A stretch of DNA of 64,000 nt, taken from the NCBI GenBank assembly GCA_018824305.1, contig JAHJGM010000009.1, positions 62,001-126,000 of the forward strand, written 5' to 3'. This document shows, piece after piece, positions 50,904 through 60,151 of the stretch (position 1 is the first letter of the stretch; every line of letters starts with the position of its first letter). The translations under genes and the position numbers were made by a program. Source of the stretch: a bacterium. Its GTDB lineage: Bacteria > Campylobacterota > Campylobacteria > Campylobacterales > Sulfurimonadaceae. The notes under the pieces were generated by a model. The model worked only from the letters and a program-made list of their open reading frames with translations, was not told where the DNA came from and searched no databases.

Positions 50904-51720
50904 GATACCGTTAACACCTGAAGAGTTCGCTTTATTTCGCCGTTATATTTATGAAAAAGTAGGCATATCGTTATCTGATCAAAAAACAACCTTAGTCAAA
51001 GGTCGTCTCAACAAGCGATTAAATCAGTTGGGATTGAGATCTTTCAGAGATTACTATGACCATCTTGTACAGGACAAGAGCGGTAATGAACTTACATATT
51101 TTGTAAGCGCCATCTCGACAAATGTCACATCGTTTTTTCGTGAGTCGGCACAATGGACATGGTTGAAAGAATATGTGCCTGAACTTATCGCATCCAAAAA
51201 AGACAAAAAGATAAGGATATGGTCGGCAGGATGTTCCAGCGGTGAAGAACCGTACACTATTTTAATGTTTTTGCAAACGCACCTTCCCGATTTTGAAAAG
51301 TGGGACATCAAGATATTGGCTACGGACATATCATCAAAAGTATTATCACATGCCGTGACAGGACAATATGAAGCAAAGAGCGTCGAACAGCTGCCAAAAG
51401 ATATAGTCATAAAATCTTTTGAAAAAGTGCGTGTAGGCAATGAGATCAAATATGCAGTACGCCCATTGTTAAAAGAGAAAGTCTTATTTCGCATGTATAA
51501 CCTCATCACGGATCCGTTTTTTTTCAAAAACAAGTTCGATATGATCTTTTGCAGAAATGTAATGATCTATTTTGATGATATAAATAGACAACAGCTGGTA
51601 AGTCGATTTGCAGGGCTGCTGCCAAAAGGTTCCCCTCTTTTTTTAGGAAGTTCAGAGTCTCTTACGACACATAAAGACACATTGAAGCTTTTAGGGTCTT
51701 CGATTTATAGAAAATTATAA
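50896..51720 (+). CDS. cheR: Chemotaxis methyltransferase CheR
   Basis: The protein has 274 residues. The N-terminal helical domain (VGISLSDQKTTLVKGRLNKR) is followed by the SAM-binding domain with WSAGCSSGEEPYTI, ILATDISSKVL and FCRNVMIYFD. It methylates receptor Glu residues. It overlaps cheA by 8 bases. Confidence 0.96.
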   Translation: MLEIPLTPEEFALFRRYIYEKVGISLSDQKTTLVKGRLNKRLNQLGLRSFRDYYDHLVQDKSGNELTYFVSAISTNVTSFFRESAQWTWLKEYVPELIASKKDKKIRIWSAGCSSGEEPYTILMFLQTHLPDFEKWDIKILATDISSKVLSHAVTGQYEAKSVEQLPKDIVIKSFEKVRVGNEIKYAVRPLLKEKVLFRMYNLITDPFFFKNKFDMIFCRNVMIYFDDINRQQLVSRFAGLLPKGSPLFLGSSESLTTHKDTLKLLGSSIYRKL

Positions 51721-51728
51721 GGGAAAAA

Positions 51729-53093
51729 GTGGAAAAAATAGATACTGCTATTTTGATGAAAGAAGCAAAATTTGATTTGAATGAGTTGTTTTTTTCTATA
51801 ACAAAGTATGATAGCACTATCATCTCCGGCAATGAGACCTTTGTGCGTATCAGCGGCTATGAAGAAGATGAAATTATAGGAAGATACCATAATATTATTC
51901 GTCATCAGGATATGCCTAAAGTCGTGTTTAAGGTTTTTTGGGATTATCTAAATGCAAATAAGCCGGTTGTTGCCTATGTCAAAAATAAAACAAAAGAGGG
52001 ATCTTATTATTGGGTATTTGCAGTCGTATTTCCATTGAATGACCGGTATATATCTATACGTATCAAGCCAAATACATCGATTTTTCCTTTAGTAAGAGAA
52101 CTTTATTTTCGATTATTGATGGCTGAAAACAAACTCGATATGTCTGAGAGTGAGAAACTGCTTGTAGAGCTTTTAAACGCTCTGGGATTTCGTGACTATG
52201 ACCATTTTATGAACGAAGTCTTACTCGCAGAGCTTTTGGAAAGAAAAAAACTGCTGAGAGCCGCAGAGAGTTTAAAGGAGACCGATGATCTTAAGAATGG
52301 GGCATATCCTGATTCAAATCCGTTATGCAGGGTAAGTAAAGTATTGCAGGAGGAATATGCAAAGTGGTTTGATAAAATCGAGTCCTTTATGCGCGTTAAA
52401 TCTACATTGGAAGAAAAAGGTCAAAGCTTGCGCCTTCTTGCGAGAGATATTGTTCTATTATCCTTAAATGCATCTGTGGCATCTTATAAACTTGAGACAA
52501 ACGGAGAGACATTTGGAGTCTTGGCAAGTGATATCAGAACAAATGCAAAAGAAAATGATACTCTTATCTCAGAGATACATGCAACTTCTCAAGCTTTAAC
52601 AGAGTCTTTAAATGAGATCATATTTTTTGTATCGTATCTTAGTCTGCAGATGGAGATGGTCGTATATTTTATTCAAGAATTGCTTCAAGATACCGAAAAA
52701 AAAGCAAACGAAAGTATCGATATTTTATTTGAATTAGTCTCTAACTACAATGCGAAGCTGATGATCCTTCCGTACTCCTTTGATAAGCTGATCAAAAGAA
52801 GTATCGCATCTCTTGAAGAGCTTGAGCAGCAGATGATGTATTTGGGATATGTGCAGGTATACGGAGTCATAGAATCAGCAAGGTTTAATGATGACAGATT
52901 GGGCTTTGGAGAGATATTTTCACAGTTAAAAGTTTTAATCGCAAAAACTTCCGATGAGATTTCATTAATGAACAAAATGTCAGAAGTGTTTTTAAAAGAT
53001 AATTATATGTTAATGAATGAATCTGAAGAGATCACGATGATGTTAGAGAGATTTCAAACAGAGATATCTAATATGCAAGGTATAAAAGGGTAA
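51729..53093 (+). CDS. Soluble PAS protein with degenerate receptor-like signalling region
   Basis: The protein has 454 residues and no membrane helix. An Aer-type PAS domain lies at about residues 20-120 (SGNETFVRISGYEEDEIIGR, NIIRHQDMP). The rest is long helices. One stretch, VLLSLNASVASYKLETNGE, sits where a receptor has [16 protein letters not shown], and TFGVLASDIRTNAKEN follows where [12 protein letters not shown] would be. The tip that contacts CheA and CheW is thus altered. It may sense redox state and signal in another way. The start is GTG with AAGGGA upstream. Confidence 0.75.
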   Translation: MEKIDTAILMKEAKFDLNELFFSITKYDSTIISGNETFVRISGYEEDEIIGRYHNIIRHQDMPKVVFKVFWDYLNANKPVVAYVKNKTKEGSYYWVFAVVFPLNDRYISIRIKPNTSIFPLVRELYFRLLMAENKLDMSESEKLLVELLNALGFRDYDHFMNEVLLAELLERKKLLRAAESLKETDDLKNGAYPDSNPLCRVSKVLQEEYAKWFDKIESFMRVKSTLEEKGQSLRLLARDIVLLSLNASVASYKLETNGETFGVLASDIRTNAKENDTLISEIHATSQALTESLNEIIFFVSYLSLQMEMVVYFIQELLQDTEKKANESIDILFELVSNYNAKLMILPYSFDKLIKRSIASLEELEQQMMYLGYVQVYGVIESARFNDDRLGFGEIFSQLKVLIAKTSDEISLMNKMSEVFLKDNYMLMNESEEITMMLERFQTEISNMQGIKG

Positions 53094-53095
53094 TC

Positions 53096-53896
53096 ATGAA
53101 AGATATATTAGATAATAATGCCATGAATGAAGAATTGGACTTTTTAAGCAAAAAGATCTTGGATCTAAATAAAAAACTGATAGACAGTGAAAAAGCAAAA
53201 TCTCGCTTTTTATCATTAGTGGCAAGTGAACTCAATAATCCTATGACAGCTCTTTTGGGGATGATCCCTCATTTGAAAGTTGTAGATGATGAACAAAATA
53301 AAAAAATATTCGATCTGATCTATAATGAGGTGTTAAAACTTAATTTTAGAATTCAAAATCTGGTTATGGCAGCTGAAATAGAAAGTGGAACTATTGATAT
53401 TTCCAAGAGCTCTTTTGAGGTGAAAAATATTGTAGATGATGTAATAAAAAGTTTGAAATATCTAGTCCAAGAAAGAAATATTCAGATAAACATAATCAAC
53501 AAAATTACGAAAAAAATTATAGCAGATCCGAAAAAAGTCTATATCATTGTAAAAAATCTCATTTCAAACGGATGTAAATACGGTATTGAAAACGGAATCG
53601 TAGATATCGTTTTAGAGATAAAAGATGCTATGTTGACAATAACTGTTAAAAATGAAGGTGATGGGCCTCATATCAATTATAAGCCCGAGGTATTTACACG
53701 TTTTGCCAAAGATACTGTCGGCGAACATGGACTTGGACTTGGTCTTAGTATCGTACGTGAGCTGTGTGAAAGATTAGACGGCAGCATCGATTATACGGCA
53801 GAAGAGGGAGTTGTCACTTTTATTGTAAAGTTGTCATTTGATGATAATGAAAATGAAGTGATATTTGATTCATTTGACAATGCGATTGAGATATGA
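53096..53896 (+). CDS. Histidine kinase-like protein lacking the phosphoacceptor His
   Basis: The protein has 266 residues and is soluble. A coiled-coil start leads to a DHp-like helix FLSLVASELNNPMTALLG. The H-box His of SHEL is Ser44 (codon AGT at 53225-53227), while the following Glu, Asn and Pro are kept. The ATPase domain looks complete: N-box NLISNGCKYG, lid HGLGLGLSIV. It may still bind ATP and phosphorylate or regulate by contact, or act with another DHp protein such as the one at 43494. It lies between the PAS protein and cheD, and overlaps cheD by ATGA. Confidence 0.85.
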   Translation: MKDILDNNAMNEELDFLSKKILDLNKKLIDSEKAKSRFLSLVASELNNPMTALLGMIPHLKVVDDEQNKKIFDLIYNEVLKLNFRIQNLVMAAEIESGTIDISKSSFEVKNIVDDVIKSLKYLVQERNIQINIINKITKKIIADPKKVYIIVKNLISNGCKYGIENGIVDIVLEIKDAMLTITVKNEGDGPHINYKPEVFTRFAKDTVGEHGLGLGLSIVRELCERLDGSIDYTAEEGVVTFIVKLSFDDNENEVIFDSFDNAIEI

Positions 53897-54366
53897 TGAT
53901 TTCTGGTAATTCAACTTTCATACATGTAGGGCAGCTTCACGTTGATGCTGCTCCTCGTGCAATCTCGACCGTATTAGGTTCGTGTGTCGCAGTCTGTTTG
54001 TATGATAAAAAGTTGGGTATAGGCGGTATGAACCATTATTTACTTCCGTTTTGGAACGGAAATGGTCTTCAGTCTGTGAAGTTCGGAAATATTTCTATTC
54101 CAAAATTGATAAAAGTTATGCAAGAGCAGGGATCTAGTGCAAAGTCGATTGAAGCAAAAATATTCGGAGGTGCATCGATGAGTATATCTTCATCCGACAA
54201 TATGATGATAGGCGAAAAAAATATCTTGGTAGCAAGAGAGATATTAAAAGAATACAAGATAGCTATTGTAGCCGAGGATATCGGCGGACAAAACGGCAGA
54301 AAGATCCAATTTAATTTGGAACACGGAAAAGTGTTGCTGAAATACACTTCCAATAAACAATGTTAG
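53893..54366 (+). CDS. cheD: Chemoreceptor glutamine deamidase CheD
   Basis: The protein has 157 residues. The catalytic Cys is in VLGSCVAVCLYD and the His in GGMNHYLLP; IFGGASM is conserved. It deamidates receptor Gln residues and can interact with CheC or CheY in other bacteria. Two Met codons begin the frame; either may be used. Confidence 0.93.
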   Translation: MMISGNSTFIHVGQLHVDAAPRAISTVLGSCVAVCLYDKKLGIGGMNHYLLPFWNGNGLQSVKFGNISIPKLIKVMQEQGSSAKSIEAKIFGGASMSISSSDNMMIGEKNILVAREILKEYKIAIVAEDIGGQNGRKIQFNLEHGKVLLKYTSNKQC

Positions 54367-54376
54367 GAGTCAATTA

Positions 54377-55399
54377 ATGGCTATACGAGTATTAATTGTA
54401 GATGATAGTGCTACTGCACGTGCGGTATTAAGTGAAATCTTGGAATCCGATTCATCTATCGAAGTCGTAGGGACGGCATCTGATGCATATATAGCAAGAG
54501 ATAAGATCGTCGAACTCAAACCTGATGTTGTTTGTTTGGATGTTGAGATGCCTAGAATGGACGGCATCACATTTTTAAAAAAACTTATGCACTATATGCC
54601 TGTGCCGGTCATTATGGTCTCATCATTGACACAAAGCGGTGCAAAAACTACTTTGGAAGCACTAGAAGCAGGTGCAGTCGATTTTGTTCCAAAGCCTCAT
54701 TCCTATATCTATGACGGCAAAGATGAGATGAAAGATGAGCTCCTTTCAAAAATAAAAACAGCAGCGAAAGTAAAAGTACTTAAAAAGGAGCTTATCAATC
54801 CTAGACAGGCAAATACCACTTCATTGGCTGAAACTACAAATAAGATACTTGCAATCGGCGCTTCAACCGGCGGTACGGAAGCACTAAAAGAGGTGTTGAT
54901 GGGTTTGCCTAGAAATGCACCGGGTACGATTATCGTTCAGCACATGCCGGCAAATTTTACCGCACCGTTTGCTCAGAGATTAAACTCATTATGCGCAATG
55001 GAAGTCAGAGAAGCTAAAAATGGTGATTCTATAACTCCGGGTGTCGTCTTAGTGGCACCGGGAGATTACCATATGGTAGTGAGACGTTCGGGGGCTAGGT
55101 ATTATGTGGAAATAGGAAGCGGTGAAAAAGTCTCAGGACACAGACCATCAGTGGATGTATTGTTTAACTCAGTCGCAAAGATTGCAGGTTCCAATGCTAT
55201 AGGTGTGATTTTAACCGGGATGGGCGCAGACGGTGCGAAAGGTCTGCTTGCTATGAAAAATGCCGGTGCCAAGACGATAGGACAAGATGAATCAAGCTGT
55301 GTTGTCTATGGTATGCCTAAAATCGCTCACGACATGGGTGCAGTCGATAAACAAGTGCCGCTTGGCAAAATAGCGAATGCTATACTTTCGTTAATCTAA
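54377..55399 (+). CDS. cheB: Chemotaxis methylesterase CheB
   Basis: The protein has 340 residues. An N-terminal receiver (VLIVDDSATAR, Asp in CLDVEMPRMDG) is joined to the methylesterase domain with the Ser in IGASTGGTEAL, His in VQHMPANF and Asp in TGMGADGAKG. It removes receptor methyl groups when phosphorylated by CheA. AGGAG is upstream. Confidence 0.96.
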   Translation: MAIRVLIVDDSATARAVLSEILESDSSIEVVGTASDAYIARDKIVELKPDVVCLDVEMPRMDGITFLKKLMHYMPVPVIMVSSLTQSGAKTTLEALEAGAVDFVPKPHSYIYDGKDEMKDELLSKIKTAAKVKVLKKELINPRQANTTSLAETTNKILAIGASTGGTEALKEVLMGLPRNAPGTIIVQHMPANFTAPFAQRLNSLCAMEVREAKNGDSITPGVVLVAPGDYHMVVRRSGARYYVEIGSGEKVSGHRPSVDVLFNSVAKIAGSNAIGVILTGMGADGAKGLLAMKNAGAKTIGQDESSCVVYGMPKIAHDMGAVDKQVPLGKIANAILSLI

Positions 55400-55422
55400 T
55401 TAAAGAAAAAAAAGGATGATAA

Positions 55423-55797
55423 ATGAGAATATTTTTAGCAGAAGATAATGAAGATAATTATTTGGTCGTAAAATCTAACTTAAGAAAACTACAAATACCT
55501 GTTGAGCTTATCTGGGCAAAAGATGGAGCGATCGGTATCGAAATGTTAAGTCATGAGGATAACATCGATATATTTTTAGTGGATATAGAGATGCCAAAAG
55601 TTGATGGAGTGGAACTGACGAAATGGATTCGCAGTCAAGAGAGGTTTGCTGATGTGCCTGTTGTCGCGGTAACGGCTTCGGTTTTTGCAGAGATGAAAAA
55701 AATGTATTTAGAAAAAGGGTTTGATCATATTTTAGAAAAGCCCTTTGCAAGAAATGAATTTATCGAGATGTTGAAAAGTATTTTACGGATATCGTAA
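55423..55797 (+). CDS. Single-domain response regulator
   Basis: The protein has 124 residues, a lone receiver with EDNEDNY, Asp in IFLVDIEMPK, and Lys in LEKPFAR. It resembles the receivers of hybrid kinases more than CheY. It lies just before two large kinases that lack receivers of their own and may be their partner. It could also substitute for the interrupted cheY. Confidence 0.88.
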   Translation: MRIFLAEDNEDNYLVVKSNLRKLQIPVELIWAKDGAIGIEMLSHEDNIDIFLVDIEMPKVDGVELTKWIRSQERFADVPVVAVTASVFAEMKKMYLEKGFDHILEKPFARNEFIEMLKSILRIS

Positions 55798-55856
55798 AAG
55801 GGTCAATTGTTTTAATTAGAACATTGTATTATATATAAAAATAAAAGATATAGAAA

Positions 55857-57752
55857 ATGATGAGATCACTAAAGAGAAATAAACTATTGCCATTTATACT
55901 ATTACTGGTATTGACGGTAATAACATATCAGTATTACAAGACTATACGTGATTCTGTATATTTAGATCATCAGACCGAATTCGCTTTAAATGTACAAAAG
56001 ATCAAGACGCATATCGAAGAGCGGATGTTGGCTTATGAAAATGTTTTAAACAGCACAAGGGGTTTCTTTCTAGCCTCAGGGTCTGTGTCTAGAAGCGAAT
56101 TTAAAGTCTACATAGATGCTTTGATGCTGGATAAAACATTCCCCGGTATTCAAGGTGTAGGTTATGCTGTCATAGTGCCTTCAGAAAAAAAAGATGCTTT
56201 TGTGGAAGAAGTACGAGCTCAGGGGTTTGGTTCATACGGTATCACTCCGACGACACCCCGTGATTTCTACACTACCATTATCTATCTGGAGCCATTTGAG
56301 TACAGAAATCAAAGAGCATTCGGTTACGATATGTTAACAAATCCCAAAAGAAGAGGGGCTATGGAGTTGTCACGAGATAACTCCACGGCCGTCATATCTT
56401 CAAAAGTGACTCTTTTACAAGAGGATGGTATAGCCGAACAAGCCGGTTTTTTAATGTATTTGCCGGTTTTTAAAAATAATACGGAAAATAAAACGGTGAA
56501 GGAACGTAGAAAAAATATCATAGGATGGATTTATGCTCCATTTAGAATGAATGATTTTATGCGCGGTATCACAGATGAAAAAGACAAGAATTTTGATATC
56601 GAGATATACGACAATGGTATTGTCAATGATAAAACTCTTATGTATGATGGAGATATGCGTAATGAAAGCCCACTTTTCAGTCGACAGGTAGAGATCAATA
56701 TAGCGGATCATAATTGGACACTTTTGATCAAGTCAACATCGGATTTTGAAAAAAGTGTCGATACGAGCAAAGCGACACTCATACTGATCTTCGGATTTTT
56801 GTTTAGTATCGCTTTGGTATATATAATCTGGCAGCTCATCAGCCATAAAGAGTATGCTGAGATCAAAGCTGTAAAAGTGAATAAAGAGTTAATATCAAGT
56901 AAAAATAAACTTAAAAATTTAAATATAACACTTGAAAGAAGAGTAGAGGAAAAGACATTAGCGTTACAAACGTCAAATGAGATACTAGAAGCGCATATCG
57001 CGGATTTAAATGTTTTAAATTCTCAACTTATAAAAGCTAAAGAGGAAGCACAACAGGCTGAACAGGCCAAATCAAATTTTGTCAGCGGTATATCACATGA
57101 ATTGCGCACACCGTTAAATGCGATAATCAATTTTACGGATCAGGTCGTAGAAGATTTTGAAGAGATGTTAGTGGACAAAGAGTTGCAAGAAGATACAAAA
57201 GTTTTTTTAAAAAGAGTAATAGTCAATTCCAGACACCTTCTTCAGCTTATAAACGATCTGTTGGAGTTTACAAAAGCGGAAGCCGGGAAAATGGAGTATA
57301 AAATAGAAAGAAACGATATCAATCCTATTTTATCGGCAGCCTATAATAATACATATTCACTTTTAAACGGTACGGATGTGAAATTTCATCTTATATTGTC
57401 TGAAAAACCGTTAACCGCAATGGTGGACGCAAGAAGATTTTTACAGATACTGCTCAATCTGCTTTCAAATGCGATCAAGTTTACAAAGCATGGCTATGTG
57501 GAGTTAAGAAGTTTTCTAGAGGATGAGAATATTATAGTAGAAGTGGAAGATACGGGTAAAGGGATCCCGCAAAACAAACAAAAGATAATATTTGAACCGT
57601 TCATGCAAGTCGATAGTGCAGACAATGGAACAGGGCTCGGACTCGGACTTGTTAAGAGGATGTGTGATGATATGGATATAAAAGTATCGCTGGATTCTAG
57701 TGAAAATATCGGTACTACGTTTAGATTGACAATAAAAAAATTACATGGATAA
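55857..57752 (+). CDS. CHASE-domain sensor histidine kinase
   Basis: The protein has 631 residues. A first membrane helix (residues 10-25) and a second at about 305-325 flank a CHASE sensor (NSTRGFFLASGSVSR, DKTFPGIQGVGYAV, GYDMLTNPKRRGAMELSRD). A coiled coil follows, then the kinase core: FVSGISHELRTPLNAI, NLLSNAIKFT, DTGKGIP, GTGLGLGLVKRM. CHASE domains bind small organic ligands such as cytokinin-like compounds; the ligand here is unknown. The kinase core is nearly duplicated in the next gene. Confidence 0.92.
   Translation: MMRSLKRNKLLPFILLLVLTVITYQYYKTIRDSVYLDHQTEFALNVQKIKTHIEERMLAYENVLNSTRGFFLASGSVSRSEFKVYIDALMLDKTFPGIQGVGYAVIVPSEKKDAFVEEVRAQGFGSYGITPTTPRDFYTTIIYLEPFEYRNQRAFGYDMLTNPKRRGAMELSRDNSTAVISSKVTLLQEDGIAEQAGFLMYLPVFKNNTENKTVKERRKNIIGWIYAPFRMNDFMRGITDEKDKNFDIEIYDNGIVNDKTLMYDGDMRNESPLFSRQVEINIADHNWTLLIKSTSDFEKSVDTSKATLILIFGFLFSIALVYIIWQLISHKEYAEIKAVKVNKELISSKNKLKNLNITLERRVEEKTLALQTSNEILEAHIADLNVLNSQLIKAKEEAQQAEQAKSNFVSGISHELRTPLNAIINFTDQVVEDFEEMLVDKELQEDTKVFLKRVIVNSRHLLQLINDLLEFTKAEAGKMEYKIERNDINPILSAAYNNTYSLLNGTDVKFHLILSEKPLTAMVDARRFLQILLNLLSNAIKFTKHGYVELRSFLEDENIIVEVEDTGKGIPQNKQKIIFEPFMQVDSADNGTGLGLGLVKRMCDDMDIKVSLDSSENIGTTFRLTIKKLHG
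56913..57750 (+). repeat. Duplicated kinase-core DNA, copy 1 (copy 2 at about 59222-60040)
   Basis: From the coiled-coil segment LNITLERRV to the end of the kinase, the two neighbouring genes read almost the same, including long identical stretches of DNA around the H-box (for example CGGATCAGGTCGTAGAAGAT in both). Only the sensor parts differ. This indicates a recent tandem duplication or ongoing gene conversion. Confidence 0.85.
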
Positions 57753-57755
57753 AAG

Positions 57756-60053
57756 ATGAGAATAAACTCTGTAGTATTTAAAATGCTTATACCGTTGATC
57801 ACTGTCGCCATATTGGTGCTCGGTATCACTTTAATTGTCACGCAGACATACTTAAAGCAAGTCATCGAAAATATTTTTATAGAACTGCAGGTACATCATC
57901 TAGAAAAATTATATAGTCTGAAAATGGAAAATATTTTAGCGACAATCAAACAAAACGGGATCGCTGTCGCCGATTCAGACGACGTGAAAAAATTTCTTGC
58001 CAGTGATGATGCCAAAAAAGGAAAAATCTCTGAAAAAATGAAAAAAAAGCTGGACGATCTAAAACGGTTTTACAATTTAGAACATATATTTATTGTCCAG
58101 GCAGAGAGCGGAAATTATTTTACAGAAAAGGGCTTTATCAAAGTTATAGATACTTCAAACAAAGAGAGTCAGTGGTTTTTAAGGACAATAAATAGTGAGA
58201 AAAGATTTTTGATCAATGTGGACAGCGATATAACGGGAAGTCTGCATATTTGGTTAGATGCAGTCGTCGGAGACGTAAACAAACCACTTGGACTAGCCGG
58301 AACAGGGATGGATATCAGCAGTATTTATGAAATTGCATTGGAGGACTTTAAAAAAGAGAGTGCAGATGTAATGATCATGGATAACGCAAAAGTGATTATC
58401 GGCTCTTCGAATAATAAAAAACAAATAAATTCTTCAAAGATAGCAGCTATGCAAAAGGAAAAACACAATAACGAAAATCTTGTCCAATATCGTTTAAAAA
58501 ATGAAGACAGATATCTGTTGTTCATCCCGATAAATGAATTAAGTCTGACAATTATCGTAGATTTTTCAAAGGAAAAATTTCTAAATCCTTTGCGCGGTGT
58601 ATATGACAGGATTATCATAGGCGGATTCATTCTATTACTCTTTATTTTTATTATCGGTATTTGGACATTTACATATTTTGTATCAAGACCATTAAAAAGA
58701 ATAGCTTCAGCCGTCAGCAACTATGATTATTTTTCTGATTTGGGGCTAAAAGGTTTCCAAAATATGGGTTATGAAGTCGATATGATATGTGACGCGTTTA
58801 ATACAAATACAAGAATGTTAAAAAGTACGATAGATAATTATAGACAAAATGAAGAGTTGTTAAGAAGTATCATCAATGCAGCGGATGATTTGATATTTTA
58901 CAAAGATATGAAGCTGAGATATATAGGATGTAACAGTGCTTATGAAAAGTGGAGTGAAACTAGTGTCGATCAGATAATAGGTCTAACAGACAGTGACCTT
59001 TATCCGCCCGATATAGCTGAGAGTCATATGAAATTTGATCAAATGGTCATGAAGCAAAAACGGACAATTATTGTTGAAGAAAAGTTTGAAAAACCTGAGG
59101 GGACAATAATTCTTGAAGTTAAAAAAAGTCCGTTTTATGATCAATTTGGTAATTTAAAAGGTCTTGTTGTAGTTGCTCGCGATATCACGGTGGTGAAAAA
59201 TATGGAGACGAGTCTGCGAACATTGAATATAACGCTTGAAAGAAGAGTAGATGCCAAGACGCAAGAGCTGCAAAAGTCCAATGAGATACTTGAGACACAT
59301 ATAGCGGATCTAAATATTTTAAACTATAAGCTGATAAAAGCCAAAGAGGAAGCGCAACAAGCTGCACAGGCAAGATCAAACTTCATCAGCGGTATATCAC
59401 ATGAGTTGCGCACACCGTTAAACGCGATAATAAATTTTACGGATCAGGTCGTAGAAGATTTTGAAGAGATGTTAGTGAACAAAGAGCTGCAAGAAGATAC
59501 AAAAGGGTACCTAAAAAGAGTGATGGTCAATTCAAGGCACCTTCTTCAGCTCATAAACGATCTGTTGGAGTTTACAAAAGCAGAAGCAGGGAAAATAGAT
59601 TATAAAATTGAGAAAAATAATATAAACACTATAATCAAGATGGCATTTAGTAATACATATTCGCTTTTAAACGGTTCACAAGTCGAGTTTTTTTTAAAAT
59701 TGGATGATGACCATATGGAGGGTATGGTGGATGCAAGGAGATTTTTACAGGTACTGCTCAATCTGCTTTCAAATGCGATCAAGTTTACAAAGCATGGCTA
59801 TGTAGAGTTAAGAAGTTTTCGAGAGGATGAAAATATTATAGTCGAAGTGGAAGACACGGGTAAAGGGATCCCGCAAGATAAATACAAAATAATATTTGAA
59901 CCGTTTTTGCAAGTAAATAGTACGGATAGCGGAACGGGACTGGGACTGGGACTTGCAAAAAGGATGTGTGATGATATGGGCATTGAGATCTCATTTACTT
60001 CCGTTGAAGGAGAGGGCACTATCTTTAGACTTGCTATAAAGATGGCGTCATGA
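57756..60053 (+). CDS. dCache-PAS sensor histidine kinase
   Basis: The protein has 765 residues. Membrane helices at about residues 8-32 and 285-308 flank a dCache-like sensor (NKESQWFLRTINS, VVGDVNKPLGLAGTGMDI). HAMP is short, and a PAS domain follows (about residues 370-485; INAADDLIFYKDMKLRYIGCN). The kinase core has FISGISHELRTPLNAI, NLLSNAIKFT and GTGLGLGLAKRM. It begins 3 bases after the CHASE kinase and shares with it a coiled coil and core that are almost identical in protein and very similar in DNA. Confidence 0.92.
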   Translation: MRINSVVFKMLIPLITVAILVLGITLIVTQTYLKQVIENIFIELQVHHLEKLYSLKMENILATIKQNGIAVADSDDVKKFLASDDAKKGKISEKMKKKLDDLKRFYNLEHIFIVQAESGNYFTEKGFIKVIDTSNKESQWFLRTINSEKRFLINVDSDITGSLHIWLDAVVGDVNKPLGLAGTGMDISSIYEIALEDFKKESADVMIMDNAKVIIGSSNNKKQINSSKIAAMQKEKHNNENLVQYRLKNEDRYLLFIPINELSLTIIVDFSKEKFLNPLRGVYDRIIIGGFILLLFIFIIGIWTFTYFVSRPLKRIASAVSNYDYFSDLGLKGFQNMGYEVDMICDAFNTNTRMLKSTIDNYRQNEELLRSIINAADDLIFYKDMKLRYIGCNSAYEKWSETSVDQIIGLTDSDLYPPDIAESHMKFDQMVMKQKRTIIVEEKFEKPEGTIILEVKKSPFYDQFGNLKGLVVVARDITVVKNMETSLRTLNITLERRVDAKTQELQKSNEILETHIADLNILNYKLIKAKEEAQQAAQARSNFISGISHELRTPLNAIINFTDQVVEDFEEMLVNKELQEDTKGYLKRVMVNSRHLLQLINDLLEFTKAEAGKIDYKIEKNNINTIIKMAFSNTYSLLNGSQVEFFLKLDDDHMEGMVDARRFLQVLLNLLSNAIKFTKHGYVELRSFREDENIIVEVEDTGKGIPQDKYKIIFEPFLQVNSTDSGTGLGLGLAKRMCDDMGIEISFTSVEGEGTIFRLAIKMAS
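59222..60040 (+). repeat. Duplicated kinase-core DNA, copy 2
   Basis: Second copy of the segment at 56913-57750, at the end of the dCache-PAS kinase gene. Boundaries are estimated by eye. Confidence 0.85.
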
Positions 60054-60109
60054 TTCTTTACACTGTTTCATTGATTTTAGATTAAAACTAGATTTTATGA
60101 ACAACATAC

Positions 60110-60115
60110 TATAAT
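60110..60115 (+). promoter_or_regulatory. -10 box upstream of dnaE
   Basis: TATAAT lies 36 bases before the TTG start codon, with no clear -35 box. Confidence 0.4.
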
Positions 60116-60151
60116 AAAAAGTTACTAATTTACTTTTTATAGGCAATCATT

